Positions 10,026 to 18,769 of a stretch of 64,000 nucleotides of DNA are shown here, in pieces (position 1 is the first letter of the stretch; every line of letters begins with the position of its first letter). This DNA comes from Tenacibaculum sp. SG-28. Lineage in GTDB: Bacteria; Bacteroidota; Bacteroidia; Flavobacteriales; Flavobacteriaceae. The stretch spans positions 162,892 to 226,891 of the forward strand of contig NZ_MQVY01000001.1 in assembly GCF_002954385.1 (NCBI RefSeq), in the 5' to 3' direction. Made by a program: the position numbers and the translations under genes. The notes beneath the pieces are model-generated. The model had not been told where the DNA came from. It saw nothing but the letters and a program-made list of their open reading frames with translations, and made no database searches.

Positions 10026-11192
10026 ATGACAAATCAATTTGAAACAAATGCCATACGAACGCAAACCGAAAGAACTCAGTTTTCGGAGCATTCCACTCCT
10101 TTATACCTAACTTCTAGTTTTGTATTCGATGACGCAGAAGACATGCGAGCTTCTTTTGCAGAGGAAAAACAGAAAAACTTATACAGCAGATTTTCCAATC
10201 CTAACACAAGTGAATTTGTAGAAAAGCTGGTACAAATGGAAAAAGCAGAAGTAGGATATGCTTTTGCTACAGGTATGGCGGCTGTTTTTTCTTCTTTTGG
10301 TGCCTTATTGAATGCAGGAGATCATATTGTAGCATGTCGCTCTGTTTTTGGATCAACTCATAGCTTATTCACTAAATATTTTCCAAAATGGAATATTGAA
10401 ACAAGTTATTTTAAGGTAGACGAACCAGAGAGTATTGAAGGCCTTATACAACCAAATACTAAAATTTTATACGCAGAAACTCCTACTAATCCAGCGGTAG
10501 ATGTAATTGATCTTGCACTACTCGGAGAAATTGCTAAGAAACATAATTTATTGTTGCTTATCGACAATTGCTTTGCATCGCCATACTTACAAAATCCAAT
10601 AGATTTTGGAGCTGATTTAGTGATTCATTCAGCTACAAAACTAATAGATGGTCAGGGAAGAGTTCTTGGAGGTGCGGTTGTGGGCAATGCAGACTTGATT
10701 CGAGAAATTTATCTTTTCTCGAGAAATACAGGTCCGGCAATGTCTCCTTTTAATGCATGGGTACTTTCTAAAAGTTTAGAGACTCTGGCGGTTCGTGTAG
10801 ATAGGCATTGCGAAAATGCACTGCAGGTGGCAAAATTTTTAGAAGATCACCCAAAGGTCACTACAGTTAAATATCCTTTTTTAGAATCGCATCCCCAGTA
10901 CGAGATTGCTAAAAGGCAAATGCGATTAGGAGGAAATATCGTGGCTTTTCAAATAGAAGGTGGTGTCGAAGCAGGTAGAAAATTTTTGAATGCGATACGA
11001 ATGTGTTCCTTATCTGCAAATTTAGGAGATTCAAGAACTATTGTAACGCACCCTGCTTCTACAACACATAGTAAACTAAGTATTTCTGACAGAAATGAAG
11101 TAGGAATAACCGATGGTTTAGTGCGTTGTTCCGTTGGACTAGAAAGTATAAAAGATATCCTTTTTGATTTAAATCAAGCGCTAAATGCATAA
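10026..11192 (+). CDS. Trans-sulfuration PLP enzyme (cystathionine gamma-synthase / MetZ-like)
   Basis: A 388-residue member of the Cys/Met-metabolism PLP family, shorter than the MetY at 5247. YSRFSNPNTSEFVEKLVQMEKAE (about 56-78), AETPTNPAVDVIDL (about 155-168) and HSATKLIDGQGRVLGG (about 201-216, with the PLP lysine) are present. It could be O-succinyl/O-acetylhomoserine sulfhydrylase (MetZ) or cystathionine gamma-synthase; sequence alone does not decide. Its position after MetX-ThrA and before an Rrf2 regulator and cys genes places it in homocysteine formation. Having two related enzymes in one cluster suggests a direct sulfhydrylation route and a second, possibly cysteine-using, route. 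Confidence 0.85.
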   Translation: MTNQFETNAIRTQTERTQFSEHSTPLYLTSSFVFDDAEDMRASFAEEKQKNLYSRFSNPNTSEFVEKLVQMEKAEVGYAFATGMAAVFSSFGALLNAGDHIVACRSVFGSTHSLFTKYFPKWNIETSYFKVDEPESIEGLIQPNTKILYAETPTNPAVDVIDLALLGEIAKKHNLLLLIDNCFASPYLQNPIDFGADLVIHSATKLIDGQGRVLGGAVVGNADLIREIYLFSRNTGPAMSPFNAWVLSKSLETLAVRVDRHCENALQVAKFLEDHPKVTTVKYPFLESHPQYEIAKRQMRLGGNIVAFQIEGGVEAGRKFLNAIRMCSLSANLGDSRTIVTHPASTTHSKLSISDRNEVGITDGLVRCSVGLESIKDILFDLNQALNA

Positions 11193-11207
11193 CATATAAA
11201 TAAAGTG

Positions 11208-11215
11208 TATTTTTG
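11208..11215 (+). promoter_or_regulatory. Possible -7 element of the Rrf2 gene
   Basis: TATTTTTG matches TAnnTTTG and lies only five bases before the chosen ATG at 11220, which would give a leaderless or very short-leader transcript. No good -33 TTG is visible, so confidence is low. Confidence 0.3.
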
Positions 11216-11219
11216 TGAT

Positions 11220-11627
11220 ATGCTTTCTAAAAAAACGAAATACGGAATTAAAGCCCTAACGTTTATCGCTAAACAAGAAAAGGGAACTAAAGTACAAATA
11301 GCAACTATTTCCGAAGAAGAAAATATTTCCCATAAATTTTTAGAAAGTATATTACTTACACTTCGAAAAGCGGGTTTACTAGCCTCTAAAAAAGGCAAAG
11401 GTGGTGGTTATTACCTGCTAAAAGAAGCTGCGGAAATCAAAATGACGGATGTCATCAGAACTTTGGAGGGACCAATTGCAATGGTGCCATGTGTAAGTTT
11501 AAATTTTTATGAAAAATGCGACGATTGCCCGGATGAAGAAGCGTGTTCCGTACATAAATTAATGATTCAAGTACGAGATAATACGTTACAAGTTTTGCGC
11601 AATACCACACTGTCAGATTTAGTGTAG
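11220..11627 (+). CDS. Rrf2 family transcriptional regulator
   Basis: A 135-residue winged-helix regulator starting MLSKKTKYGIKALTFIAKQ, the usual Rrf2/IscR/CymR N-terminus; an upstream in-frame codon at 11205 adds five atypical residues and is rejected. The recognition helix region is EENISHKFLESILLTLRKAGLL. The wing KKGKGGGYYLLK is normal. The C-terminal part has four cysteines and a histidine in the pattern C-X8-C-X2-C-X5-C-X2-H (about residues 86-108). This resembles Fe-S-binding members such as IscR/NsrR and not the cysteine-free CymR. Lying between methionine genes and the sulfate-assimilation genes, it is the obvious candidate controller of the cys operon. Confidence 0.9.
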   Translation: MLSKKTKYGIKALTFIAKQEKGTKVQIATISEEENISHKFLESILLTLRKAGLLASKKGKGGGYYLLKEAAEIKMTDVIRTLEGPIAMVPCVSLNFYEKCDDCPDEEACSVHKLMIQVRDNTLQVLRNTTLSDLV

Positions 11628-11732
11628 CGCTTGCATAAAATATTATCTCAGGAATTTGATTTCTTGGTGTACACAGTCTTAGTTTTTAATTTTTAGCAAA
11701 TTTAAATTTATTGTTAAATTTTTAATTATTTC

Positions 11733-11762
11733 TTGTAGAAGTAAAAAGAGAAAGTATATTTG
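11733..11762 (+). promoter_or_regulatory. Bacteroidota-type promoter of the cys operon
   Basis: TTG at 11733-11735 and TATATTTG at 11755-11762 are separated by 19 bases, a near-perfect -33/-7 pair for the Bacteroidota sigma factor. It starts the transcript that runs into DUF2061 and cysH-cysD-cysN. Confidence 0.75.
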
Positions 11763-11772
11763 CACATTAATA

Positions 11773-11794
11773 ACCTAGTAACCCGATAGGGTAA
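11773..11794 (+). promoter_or_regulatory. Leader motif / possible operator of the cys operon
   Basis: Just after the expected transcription start lies ACCTAGTAACCCGATAGGGT, containing a perfect ACCC-GATA-GGGT hairpin (11781-11792). A related CCGAATAGG element lies before cysN at 13648-13656. It could be an RNA element or an Rrf2 site; which cannot be told by eye. Confidence 0.35.
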
Positions 11795-11804
11795 AGCTAT
11801 TAAA

Positions 11805-12059
11805 ATGATAATTGAACAATTTATAGAAAATAAAAAAACTAATCCCGCAAGTAATTCCCATGAAAAACCTCTGCGAAGTCTTTTAAAATCCATTAGCTGG
11901 CGTATCGTTGGTACCATAGATACTATTTTAATCGCCTGGATAATAACAGGACATCTAAACACGGCTTTTTCCATTGGAGCAATTGAGCTGGTAACTAAAA
12001 TGCTTTTGTATTTTTTTCACGAAAGAGTTTGGAATGCTGTTAAATGGGGTAAAAAATAA
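11805..12059 (+). CDS. DUF2061 domain membrane protein
   Basis: An 84-residue protein whose second half matches DUF2061: SISWRIVGTIDTILIAWIITG, a first membrane helix, then AIELVTKMLLYFFHERVWNAVKWG, the family's typical end. The N-terminal 25 residues are charged and cytosolic. Function is not established. DUF2061 proteins are often found beside sulfate-assimilation genes in marine bacteria, and here the gene is first in the cysH-cysD-cysN transcript, 11 bases before cysH. That context suggests a role linked to sulfate or sulfite handling at the membrane, which is inference. Confidence 0.85.
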   Translation: MIIEQFIENKKTNPASNSHEKPLRSLLKSISWRIVGTIDTILIAWIITGHLNTAFSIGAIELVTKMLLYFFHERVWNAVKWGKK

Positions 12060-12070
12060 ATACAAGAACA

Positions 12071-12679
12071 ATGAATATAGATGAAATTAACCAACAGCTT
12101 CAACATAAGTCTCCTCGTGAAATAGTTGCGTGGGCATTGCAGCTCGGAAAGAAGTCGGTAGTAACAACGAACTTTAGGCCATATGAAAGTGCAATTTTAC
12201 ATCTGGTAACCAAACAAAAGAAAGATATCCCTGTATTGTGGTGTGATACTGGATATAATACACCACAAACGTATAAGCATGCAGAGTTACTAATTGAAAG
12301 TTTAGCCCTTAACATACATCTTTATGTACCGAAGCAATCTGTAGCGCATCGCAATGTAGTCCTTGGTCTTCCAGCAGTTGATGACATAAATCACAGTTTG
12401 TTTACAGAGCAAGTGAAGTTAGAACCCTTCCAAAGAGCCATGAAGGAACACACGCCAGAGGTTTGGTTTACCAATTTAAGAAAAGGACAAACTGCTTTTA
12501 GAGATACCATTAATGTGGTTTCTATAAGTAAGGATGGAGTTTTAAAAGTTAGTCCATTTTACCACTATACGGATGACCAGTTAGAAGCGTATACTACGGT
12601 ACATAAATTACCAAATGAGTTTAGCTATTTCGATCCTACCAAAGTGGCAAATAATAGAGAATGTGGTTTACATATATAA
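12071..12679 (+). CDS. cysH: Phosphoadenylyl/adenylyl-sulfate reductase
   Basis: A 202-residue CysH. It reduces PAPS (or APS) to sulfite using thioredoxin. Visible motifs are the nucleotide-binding VTTNFRPYESAILHLVTKQ (about 31-49), LWCDTGYNTPQTYKHAELL (about 57-75) and the C-terminal catalytic ECGLHI. The segment that holds the paired cysteines of Fe-S-type APS reductases instead reads VWFTNLRKGQTAFRD, like the cluster-free PAPS reductase of E. coli (WFAGLRREQSGSR). No APS kinase gene is seen nearby, so the true substrate is open. It lies 11 bases from DUF2061 and just before cysD. Confidence 0.9.
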   Translation: MNIDEINQQLQHKSPREIVAWALQLGKKSVVTTNFRPYESAILHLVTKQKKDIPVLWCDTGYNTPQTYKHAELLIESLALNIHLYVPKQSVAHRNVVLGLPAVDDINHSLFTEQVKLEPFQRAMKEHTPEVWFTNLRKGQTAFRDTINVVSISKDGVLKVSPFYHYTDDQLEAYTTVHKLPNEFSYFDPTKVANNRECGLHI

Positions 12680-12690
12680 AAAATTTAATT

Positions 12691-13596
12691 ATGAATACAA
12701 ATAGTATACATGTTGGTGCTTTAGAGAGTGAAGCAATTTTTATTCTACGTGAAGTAGTAGCGCAATTTGAAAAACCTGTACTTCTATTTTCTGGAGGTAA
12801 AGACAGTATTACATTGGTTCGATTAGCGCAAAAAGCATTTTACCCCGCAAAGATTCCGTTTCCGTTATTGCATATTGATACTGGTCATAATTTTCCGGAA
12901 ACTATAGCCTTTCGAGACCGCTTAGTGGAGGATTTAGAGGTAACCTTACTGGTTCGTAAAGTACAAGATACTATTGATGCAGGTAAAGTTCAAGAGGAAA
13001 AAGGAAAGTATGCGAGTAGAAACATGTTGCAAACCGAAACGCTTTTAGATGCAATCGAGGAATTTGGTTTTGATGCTTGTATTGGTGGGGCGAGAAGAGA
13101 TGAAGAAAAAGCACGGGCTAAAGAGCGTATTTTTTCCGTAAGAGATGATTTCGGACAATGGGATGAAAAAAATCAAAGACCAGAGTTATTCGATATGTTA
13201 AATGGAAGAATTGATTTAGGACAAAATGTAAGAGTATTTCCAATTTCAAATTGGACAGAGCTCGATGTTTGGTCCTACATTCAACAAGAACAAATCGAAA
13301 TACCATCGATTTATTTTGCTCACCCAAGAGACACATTCATTAGAGATGGTCTTATTTGGTCTGTGAATGATGAGGTTGTTTTTCGAGACGAAGAAGAACT
13401 TGTAGAAAACCGAATGGTTCGCTTTAGGACGGTAGGGGATATGAGTTGTACAGCTGCTGTCTTGTCTGATGCTACTGATATTGCAACTGTTGTAGATGAA
13501 ATTCGAATGTCTAGCCTATCCGAACGAGGCGCAAGAATAGATGATAAAAGATCGGAGGCTGCAATGGAGAAACGAAAGCAACAGGGGTATTTTTAA
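12691..13596 (+). CDS. cysD: Sulfate adenylyltransferase subunit 2
   Basis: A 301-residue ATP-sulfurylase small subunit starting MNTNSIHVGALESEAIFILREV; an upstream in-frame ATG at 12661 lies inside the end of cysH and is rejected. The N-type ATP-pyrophosphatase loop LLFSGGKDSITLVRLA (about 31-46) is intact, followed by LLHIDTGHNFPETIAFRD and ACIGGARRDEEKARAKERIFS. The C-terminus AAMEKRKQQGYF is family-typical. With CysN it makes adenylyl sulfate from sulfate and ATP, driven by GTP hydrolysis. It is cotranscribed with cysH, and cysN follows after a 75-base leader. Confidence 0.95.
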   Translation: MNTNSIHVGALESEAIFILREVVAQFEKPVLLFSGGKDSITLVRLAQKAFYPAKIPFPLLHIDTGHNFPETIAFRDRLVEDLEVTLLVRKVQDTIDAGKVQEEKGKYASRNMLQTETLLDAIEEFGFDACIGGARRDEEKARAKERIFSVRDDFGQWDEKNQRPELFDMLNGRIDLGQNVRVFPISNWTELDVWSYIQQEQIEIPSIYFAHPRDTFIRDGLIWSVNDEVVFRDEEELVENRMVRFRTVGDMSCTAAVLSDATDIATVVDEIRMSSLSERGARIDDKRSEAAMEKRKQQGYF

Positions 13597-13626
13597 GATA
13601 CCAATTATCAAAAAATAAAAACTAAT

Positions 13627-13656
13627 ACCTGTTTGGTAGGCCAACAGCCGAATAGG
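13627..13656 (+). promoter_or_regulatory. Hairpin-forming leader element between cysD and cysN
   Basis: CTGTTTGG and CCAACAG form an imperfect hairpin, followed by CCGAATAGG. ACC(T) and (T)AGG can close the whole element. It partly matches the 11773-11794 element at the head of the operon, so a shared control of the two promoter-proximal positions is possible. Confidence 0.3.
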
Positions 13657-13671
13657 AAATAAAATTCTAAA

Positions 13672-14919
13672 ATGAACGTACTAAAAATAGCAACAGCAGG
13701 GAGTGTTGATGACGGAAAGAGCACACTAATAGGACGTATTTTATACGATACAAAATCTTTAACTGAAGACAAACTCGATGCCATAGCAGCAAAGAGTAAG
13801 CAACGCGGATTTGATTATTTAGATTTTTCTCTTGCAACCGATGGTTTGGTCGCGGAAAGAGAACAAGGAATTACAATTGATGTTGCTCATATTTATTTTT
13901 CAACCCCAAAAACCAGTTTTATAATAGCAGATACTCCGGGCCATATTGAGTACACGAGAAACATGGTTACAGGGGCATCTAATTCGCAAGTTTCTATCGT
14001 ATTGGTAGATGCTAGAAACGGGGTAGTAGAGCAAACCTATCGCCATTTTTTCATCAATAATTTACTGCGTGTAAAAGATATTATAATTGCCGTAAATAAG
14101 ATGGATTTGGTAGATTATTCAGAGGAAAAGTTTAATCAAATTAAAGGAGAAATTGAATATCTGGCTGCAAAAAGTGGCTATCAAAATCAAAGGATAACAT
14201 TTATACCTATTGCAGCGTTGCACGGAGATAATGTGGTGAATAGAGCAGCACATATCGATTGGTATACCGGAAAGAGTTTATTGGAGTATTTGGAAGACAT
14301 TGAAACAGTAGAACAATCCGAATCGACAACAGCTCGTTTCCCGATACAAACTGTAATTCGTCCTAAGACAGATGAATATCACGATTTTAGAGGATATGCC
14401 GGCAAATTATATGGAGGAGATTTAAAGATTGGTGATAGGGTCACTATACTACCGTCTAATATCACTTCTACTATTAAAAATATTCACTTTTTTAACCAAA
14501 CGTACGCCATAGCAAAGAGGGGAAGTGCTATTGCAATTACGTTAGAAGATAACGTGAATATAAGTAGAGGTGATATGGTAGTAAAACAGGGAGAAGAGCC
14601 AAGACAAGTGCGAGAGTTGGAAGCTACTATTTGTTGGATGGATAAAGCACCTTTAAAAGCCTCTCAAAAATATTTTATTCGGCATGGCGTTAACGACGCT
14701 CAAGTAAAAGTTTCTGCTATATCCGCCATTATTCCAACGGATTTTTCCGAAGCTACAAAGGATCCTAAGCAACTGGAATTGAATGAAATTGGGGCGGTTA
14801 GTTTGAAAGTAAGTAAACCATTATTTATTGATAGTTACTCTGAAAATAAAGAGAATGGAGCCTTTATCCTTATTAATCCAAAAAACAATACCACTGCTGG
14901 AGTGGGGTTTGTAAACTAA
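13672..14919 (+). CDS. cysN: Sulfate adenylyltransferase subunit 1 (GTPase)
   Basis: A 415-residue EF-Tu-like GTPase that powers sulfate adenylylation with CysD. P-loop [13 protein letters not shown] (about 11-23), switch I region [14 protein letters not shown] (about 63-76), [12 protein letters not shown] (about 87-98) and NKMDLVDY (about 143-150) are all intact. Two beta-barrel domains follow. The length matches CysN alone; there is no fused CysC (APS kinase) domain after it. The next gene, a ferredoxin, starts five bases later, so this is a tight operon. Confidence 0.95.
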   Translation: MNVLKIATAGSVDDGKSTLIGRILYDTKSLTEDKLDAIAAKSKQRGFDYLDFSLATDGLVAEREQGITIDVAHIYFSTPKTSFIIADTPGHIEYTRNMVTGASNSQVSIVLVDARNGVVEQTYRHFFINNLLRVKDIIIAVNKMDLVDYSEEKFNQIKGEIEYLAAKSGYQNQRITFIPIAALHGDNVVNRAAHIDWYTGKSLLEYLEDIETVEQSESTTARFPIQTVIRPKTDEYHDFRGYAGKLYGGDLKIGDRVTILPSNITSTIKNIHFFNQTYAIAKRGSAIAITLEDNVNISRGDMVVKQGEEPRQVRELEATICWMDKAPLKASQKYFIRHGVNDAQVKVSAISAIIPTDFSEATKDPKQLELNEIGAVSLKVSKPLFIDSYSENKENGAFILINPKNNTTAGVGFVN

Positions 14920-14924
14920 TCGAA

Positions 14925-15272
14925 ATGGCAATAATTATTACAGATGAATGTATTAACTGTGGAGCTTGTGAACCCGAATGCCCTAACACAGCCATATATG
15001 AAGGAGCAGAGGATTGGACGTACAGTGAAGGAACTGAATTATCGGGGACTGTAAAGTTTACCGATGGAAATATTTTGGATACAAACGCATTAAACAAACC
15101 ATTATCAGATGATTATTACTTTATAGTTCCTGATAAGTGTACCGAATGCAAAGGTTTTCACGAAGAACCCCAATGTGCCGCAGTTTGTCCGGTCGATTGT
15201 TGTGTACAAGACGACGATAGGGTAGAGACAGAAGCAGAATTAATACAAAAACAAAAATTTTTACATGGATGA
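14925..15272 (+). CDS. 4Fe-4S dicluster ferredoxin
   Basis: A 115-residue bacterial-type ferredoxin. The first cluster motif is [13 protein letters not shown] (about 9-21). The second is [22 protein letters not shown] (about 72-93), with the longer C-X2-C-X8-C-X3-C spacing of the Fdx form seen in proteobacteria and Bacteroidota. Placed five bases after cysN and 30 before the sulfite reductase, it is a likely electron donor to sulfite reduction. Confidence 0.92.
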   Translation: MAIIITDECINCGACEPECPNTAIYEGAEDWTYSEGTELSGTVKFTDGNILDTNALNKPLSDDYYFIVPDKCTECKGFHEEPQCAAVCPVDCCVQDDDRVETEAELIQKQKFLHG

Positions 15273-15301
15273 ACAAATTGTTCATTAAATAATAATGTAG
15301 T

Positions 15302-17404
15302 ATGCAAAGTTTTAGAACAGAAATCGAAAATCCTGTTGTAGAAAAAGATATTCTAGAATTGGAACGAAAAATACGCTTGTTTAAAGAAGGAAAAGTAGAT
15401 GAAGAACGCTTCAGAAGTCTCCGTTTAGCCAGAGGTGTCTACGGACAACGTCAACTCGGAGTACAAATGATTCGAATTAAATTGCCCTATGGTAGAGTAA
15501 CAAGTGAACAACTACATCGAATCGCGAATGTTTCCGATGAATATTCAAGAGGAAGATTACATATTACTACCCGACAAGATATTCAAATTCATCACGTAAG
15601 TTTGGATAGAACCCCCGAATTATGGGCGCAACTTGAAAAGGATGATATAACACTTCGTGAGGCTTGCGGAAATGCAGTTCGAAACGTGACGGCCTCAGAA
15701 ACGGCTGGTATAGATGTAAACGAGCCTTTTGATGTAACGCCATATGCACATGCAACTTTTGAGTTCTTTCTTCGAAATCCGATTTGTCAGGAAATGGGTA
15801 GGAAATTTAAAATTTCTTTCTCAGCAACAGAAGAAGACACAGCGCTCAGTTTTATGCATGACCTTGGTTTTATAGCTGCTGTTAAAAAGGTAAATGATAC
15901 CTGGGTGAGAGGATTTAAAGTAATGCTGGCTGGAGGTTTAGGTTCCCAGCCACGTCAGGCGGATGTAATGTATGAATTTCTTGAGGAGGATTTGTTACTC
16001 CCAACGATAGAAGGAGTTCTTCGCGTTTTTGATCGTTATGGTGAGCGTTCTAAACGAGCAAAAGCAAGGCTTAAATTTCTTCTTAAAGAAATAAAAGTTG
16101 CGGGTTTTTTGGCTCTGGTAGAGAAAGAGCGAAAAGCACTTCGTTACCAAACTTATCTCGTTGACGTTTCTCGATTTGAGGAAGAAGTTTCCTTTGAAAC
16201 AGAACAAGCTCCAATCTTGCAAATACAAGATGAAAAAGCTTTTCAAAAGTGGAGAAATAGCAATGTAATTCCACAAAAACAAGAGGGATTGTTTGCTATC
16301 GGAATAAAAGTAAAATTAGGCGATTTTTATACCGATAAAGCTAGAATATTAGCAGATTTAATTCGGAAGTACGCGGCTAATGAATTGCGATTTACCTTAC
16401 GTCAGAATATTTTAATTCGCCATGTTAGGGAGGCATTTTTACCAGTTTTTTACCAAGAACTTTCCAAGTTAGGTTTTACGGAATTAGGGTATAATAGCAC
16501 GGCAGATATTACTGCTTGTCCTGGAACAGATACTTGTAATTTGGGAATCGCAAGTAGTACAGGAATTGCCGCTGAATTAGAGCGTATCATTCAAAAAGAA
16601 TACCCGCAATATGTAAATAATAAAAATCTAACGATTAAAATTAGCGGATGTATGAATGCTTGCGGACAGCACAATATGGCTCATATTGGTTTTCAGGGCA
16701 TGTCTATTAAGGTTGGTGCACTTTTAGCACCTGCATTACAAGTTTTAATTGGTGGAGGTAGCTTGGGGAATGGGGCAGGAAGATTCTCGGATAAATTAGT
16801 TAAAATACCAAGTAAAAGAGGACCAGAAGCCTTACGAATTTTACTCGACGACTTTTCAACTAATAAAAAAGAATCGGATAGTTTTCTAAATTATTACGAT
16901 ACTAAAGGGAAAGGATATTTTTATGAAATATTAAAGCATTTATCAGATACGACCACACTTACATCAGACGATTTTATCGATTGGGGTCATGATGAAAATT
17001 ATGTAAAAGCGATTGGCGTTGGAGAATGTGCGGGAGTTGTGATTGATTTGGTGGCGACCTTACTTTTTGAAAGTGAAGAAAAGTTAGAAAATGCCCAGCA
17101 AGCTTATAATGATAGATTATGGTCAGATAGCATTTACCATTCGTATACGGCAATTTTGAACACCGCTAAAGCTATACTAACCTCTGAAGGAGCAAAAACA
17201 AATACTCAAGCCATAATAGTAACGAATTTTCAGGAGCTCTTTACAGCGACTGGAAAAATAGTTTTATCGGAGTCGTTTTCAAAATTAGTGTATCAGATAA
17301 ATCAGAATAGACCTTCTGAAGCCTTTGCAAAAAAATACCTAGCAGAGGCAAAGGAATTTTACCAAATAGTTGATGCGTATAGAAAAGCAGTAGTTGAAAA
17401 TTAA
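15302..17404 (+). CDS. Ferredoxin-type sulfite reductase with HEPN-like C-terminal domain
   Basis: A 700-residue siroheme/4Fe-4S hemoprotein reducing sulfite to sulfide with six electrons. Two half repeats are visible. Ligand motifs CPGTDTCNLG (about 404-413) and SGCMNACGQHN (about 447-457) hold the four cluster cysteines. GRLHITTRQDIQIHHV (about 84-99) and the second-half copy ELRFTLRQNILIRHV are siroheme-binding. After about residue 575 there is an all-helical tail with AYNDRLWSDSIYHSYTAIL and TNTQAIIVTNFQELF, matching HEPN-domain style and not part of ordinary sulfite reductases. The RX4-6H nuclease motif of active HEPN toxins is not seen. The start is a single ATG, 29 bases after the ferredoxin. 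Confidence 0.9.
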   Translation: MQSFRTEIENPVVEKDILELERKIRLFKEGKVDEERFRSLRLARGVYGQRQLGVQMIRIKLPYGRVTSEQLHRIANVSDEYSRGRLHITTRQDIQIHHVSLDRTPELWAQLEKDDITLREACGNAVRNVTASETAGIDVNEPFDVTPYAHATFEFFLRNPICQEMGRKFKISFSATEEDTALSFMHDLGFIAAVKKVNDTWVRGFKVMLAGGLGSQPRQADVMYEFLEEDLLLPTIEGVLRVFDRYGERSKRAKARLKFLLKEIKVAGFLALVEKERKALRYQTYLVDVSRFEEEVSFETEQAPILQIQDEKAFQKWRNSNVIPQKQEGLFAIGIKVKLGDFYTDKARILADLIRKYAANELRFTLRQNILIRHVREAFLPVFYQELSKLGFTELGYNSTADITACPGTDTCNLGIASSTGIAAELERIIQKEYPQYVNNKNLTIKISGCMNACGQHNMAHIGFQGMSIKVGALLAPALQVLIGGGSLGNGAGRFSDKLVKIPSKRGPEALRILLDDFSTNKKESDSFLNYYDTKGKGYFYEILKHLSDTTTLTSDDFIDWGHDENYVKAIGVGECAGVVIDLVATLLFESEEKLENAQQAYNDRLWSDSIYHSYTAILNTAKAILTSEGAKTNTQAIIVTNFQELFTATGKIVLSESFSKLVYQINQNRPSEAFAKKYLAEAKEFYQIVDAYRKAVVEN

Positions 17405-17413
17405 ACAAATAGA

Positions 17414-18184
17414 ATGATGAAAAAGCAACCCAAATTAACTGTGGTTGGAGCTGGGCCTGGCGATACAGACTTAATAACGTTAAAAGCGATAAAAGTACTG
17501 AAACAAGCGGATGTAGTTTTATACGATGCTCTTGTAAACCCAAAACTTCTAAATTTTGTGAACCCTTTAGCAGAGCTAATTTTTGTTGGAAAACGTAAAG
17601 GCTGTTATCGCTACCAACAAGAGCAAATAAACGAATTGATCGTGCAACGTGGTTTAACGCACGGCCATGTTGTTCGGTTGAAAGGAGGAGATCCATTTAT
17701 TTTTGGTCGTGGAGCAGAAGAAATGCAGTATGCAGCGGCACATGAATTAGAGGTGGCGGTAGTTCCCGGAATATCCTCCTCTCTAGCGGTTCCTGCATAT
17801 CAAAATATTCCCTTGACCAAAAGAGGTAGCGCAGAGAGTTTTTGGGTCATTACGGGTACTACAAAAGAGCACCAACTATCTAATGATGTAGCCCTGGCAG
17901 CCAAATCAAATGCGACGGTGGTAATTTTAATGGGGATGGGAAAATTAGCAGAGATTGTTCGTCTTTTTCAAAGAGAAGGAAAGGATACACTTCCGGTTGC
18001 CATTATCCAAAATGGCACGACTCCGGAAGAAAAAATAGGTGTAGGAACAGTGAATACCATTACAACAATAGTACAAAAGAAAGGACTCAGTAATCCGGCA
18101 ATTATTGTTCTTGGATCGGTAGTGTCACATCGCCAGGAATTACTGCAACTGCAAAGAGAAATTACTTTAAAAGCCGTGGTGTGA
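17414..18184 (+). CDS. cobA: Uroporphyrinogen-III C-methyltransferase
   Basis: A 256-residue SUMT that uses two SAM to make precorrin-2, the first step to siroheme for the sulfite reductase just upstream. Family motifs: VGAGPGDTDLITLKAIK (about 10-26), ADVVLYDALV, GKRKGCYRYQQEQINELI, VRLKGGDPFIFGRGAEE (about 87-103) and VVPGISSSLAVPAY. Two ATGs (17414, 17417) are possible. Its end overlaps the next gene by four bases (GTGATG context), showing translational coupling to the second siroheme gene. Confidence 0.94.
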   Translation: MMKKQPKLTVVGAGPGDTDLITLKAIKVLKQADVVLYDALVNPKLLNFVNPLAELIFVGKRKGCYRYQQEQINELIVQRGLTHGHVVRLKGGDPFIFGRGAEEMQYAAAHELEVAVVPGISSSLAVPAYQNIPLTKRGSAESFWVITGTTKEHQLSNDVALAAKSNATVVILMGMGKLAEIVRLFQREGKDTLPVAIIQNGTTPEEKIGVGTVNTITTIVQKKGLSNPAIIVLGSVVSHRQELLQLQREITLKAVV

Positions 18185-18765
18185 TGATAGAAGAAAGAAA
18201 TGAATTATATCCTATATTTTTAAAAGTTAATGCTTTAGAAGTATTAATTGTGGGTGGCGGCTATGTTGCTGCGGAAAAATTAACGTTCATACTGAAGTCT
18301 AGTCCGAACGCAAAGGTTACTATGGTAGCACCTTTTTTTAGAGAAGTAACTTTAGCCCTCGCCAGAGAGGCATCTGTAACCTTGCTGAAAGATAGTTATA
18401 ACATAACGTATTTAAAGGGTAAAAATATTGTCATTGCTACCACCGATAAGGAGACTATTAATATTAGTGTTTACAACGATTGTAAAGCGAATAATATACT
18501 TGTTAATGTAGCAGATAATCCACCATATTGTGATTTTTATATGGGTGGTATTATTACGAAGGGACATGTGAAAATAGCGATTTCGACCAATGGAAAATCT
18601 CCAACTACAGCGAAACGATTACGTCAATTTTTTGAAGAAGTATTACCGGAGGATATTAACCAATTGGTACAGAATTTAAACGAATTTAGAAAATTGATAA
18701 AAGGAGATTTTGAAAAGAAAGTAAAAACATTAAATAAACTCACGGAAAGTTTAGTCAAACTGTAA
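18181..18765 (+). CDS. Siroheme synthase: precorrin-2 dehydrogenase/ferrochelatase domain
   Basis: A 194-residue protein equal to the N-terminal half of E. coli CysG (or Met8p/SirC). The NAD-binding loop is VLIVGGGYVAAEKLTFILKS (about 20-39), and STNGKSPTTAKRLRQFFEE (about 139-157) is the family's conserved dimerisation segment. It oxidises precorrin-2 and probably inserts iron to make siroheme. It overlaps cobA by four bases and precedes the reductase gene by four bases. Confidence 0.92.
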   Translation: MMIEERNELYPIFLKVNALEVLIVGGGYVAAEKLTFILKSSPNAKVTMVAPFFREVTLALAREASVTLLKDSYNITYLKGKNIVIATTDKETINISVYNDCKANNILVNVADNPPYCDFYMGGIITKGHVKIAISTNGKSPTTAKRLRQFFEEVLPEDINQLVQNLNEFRKLIKGDFEKKVKTLNKLTESLVKL

Positions 18766-18769
18766 AAAA

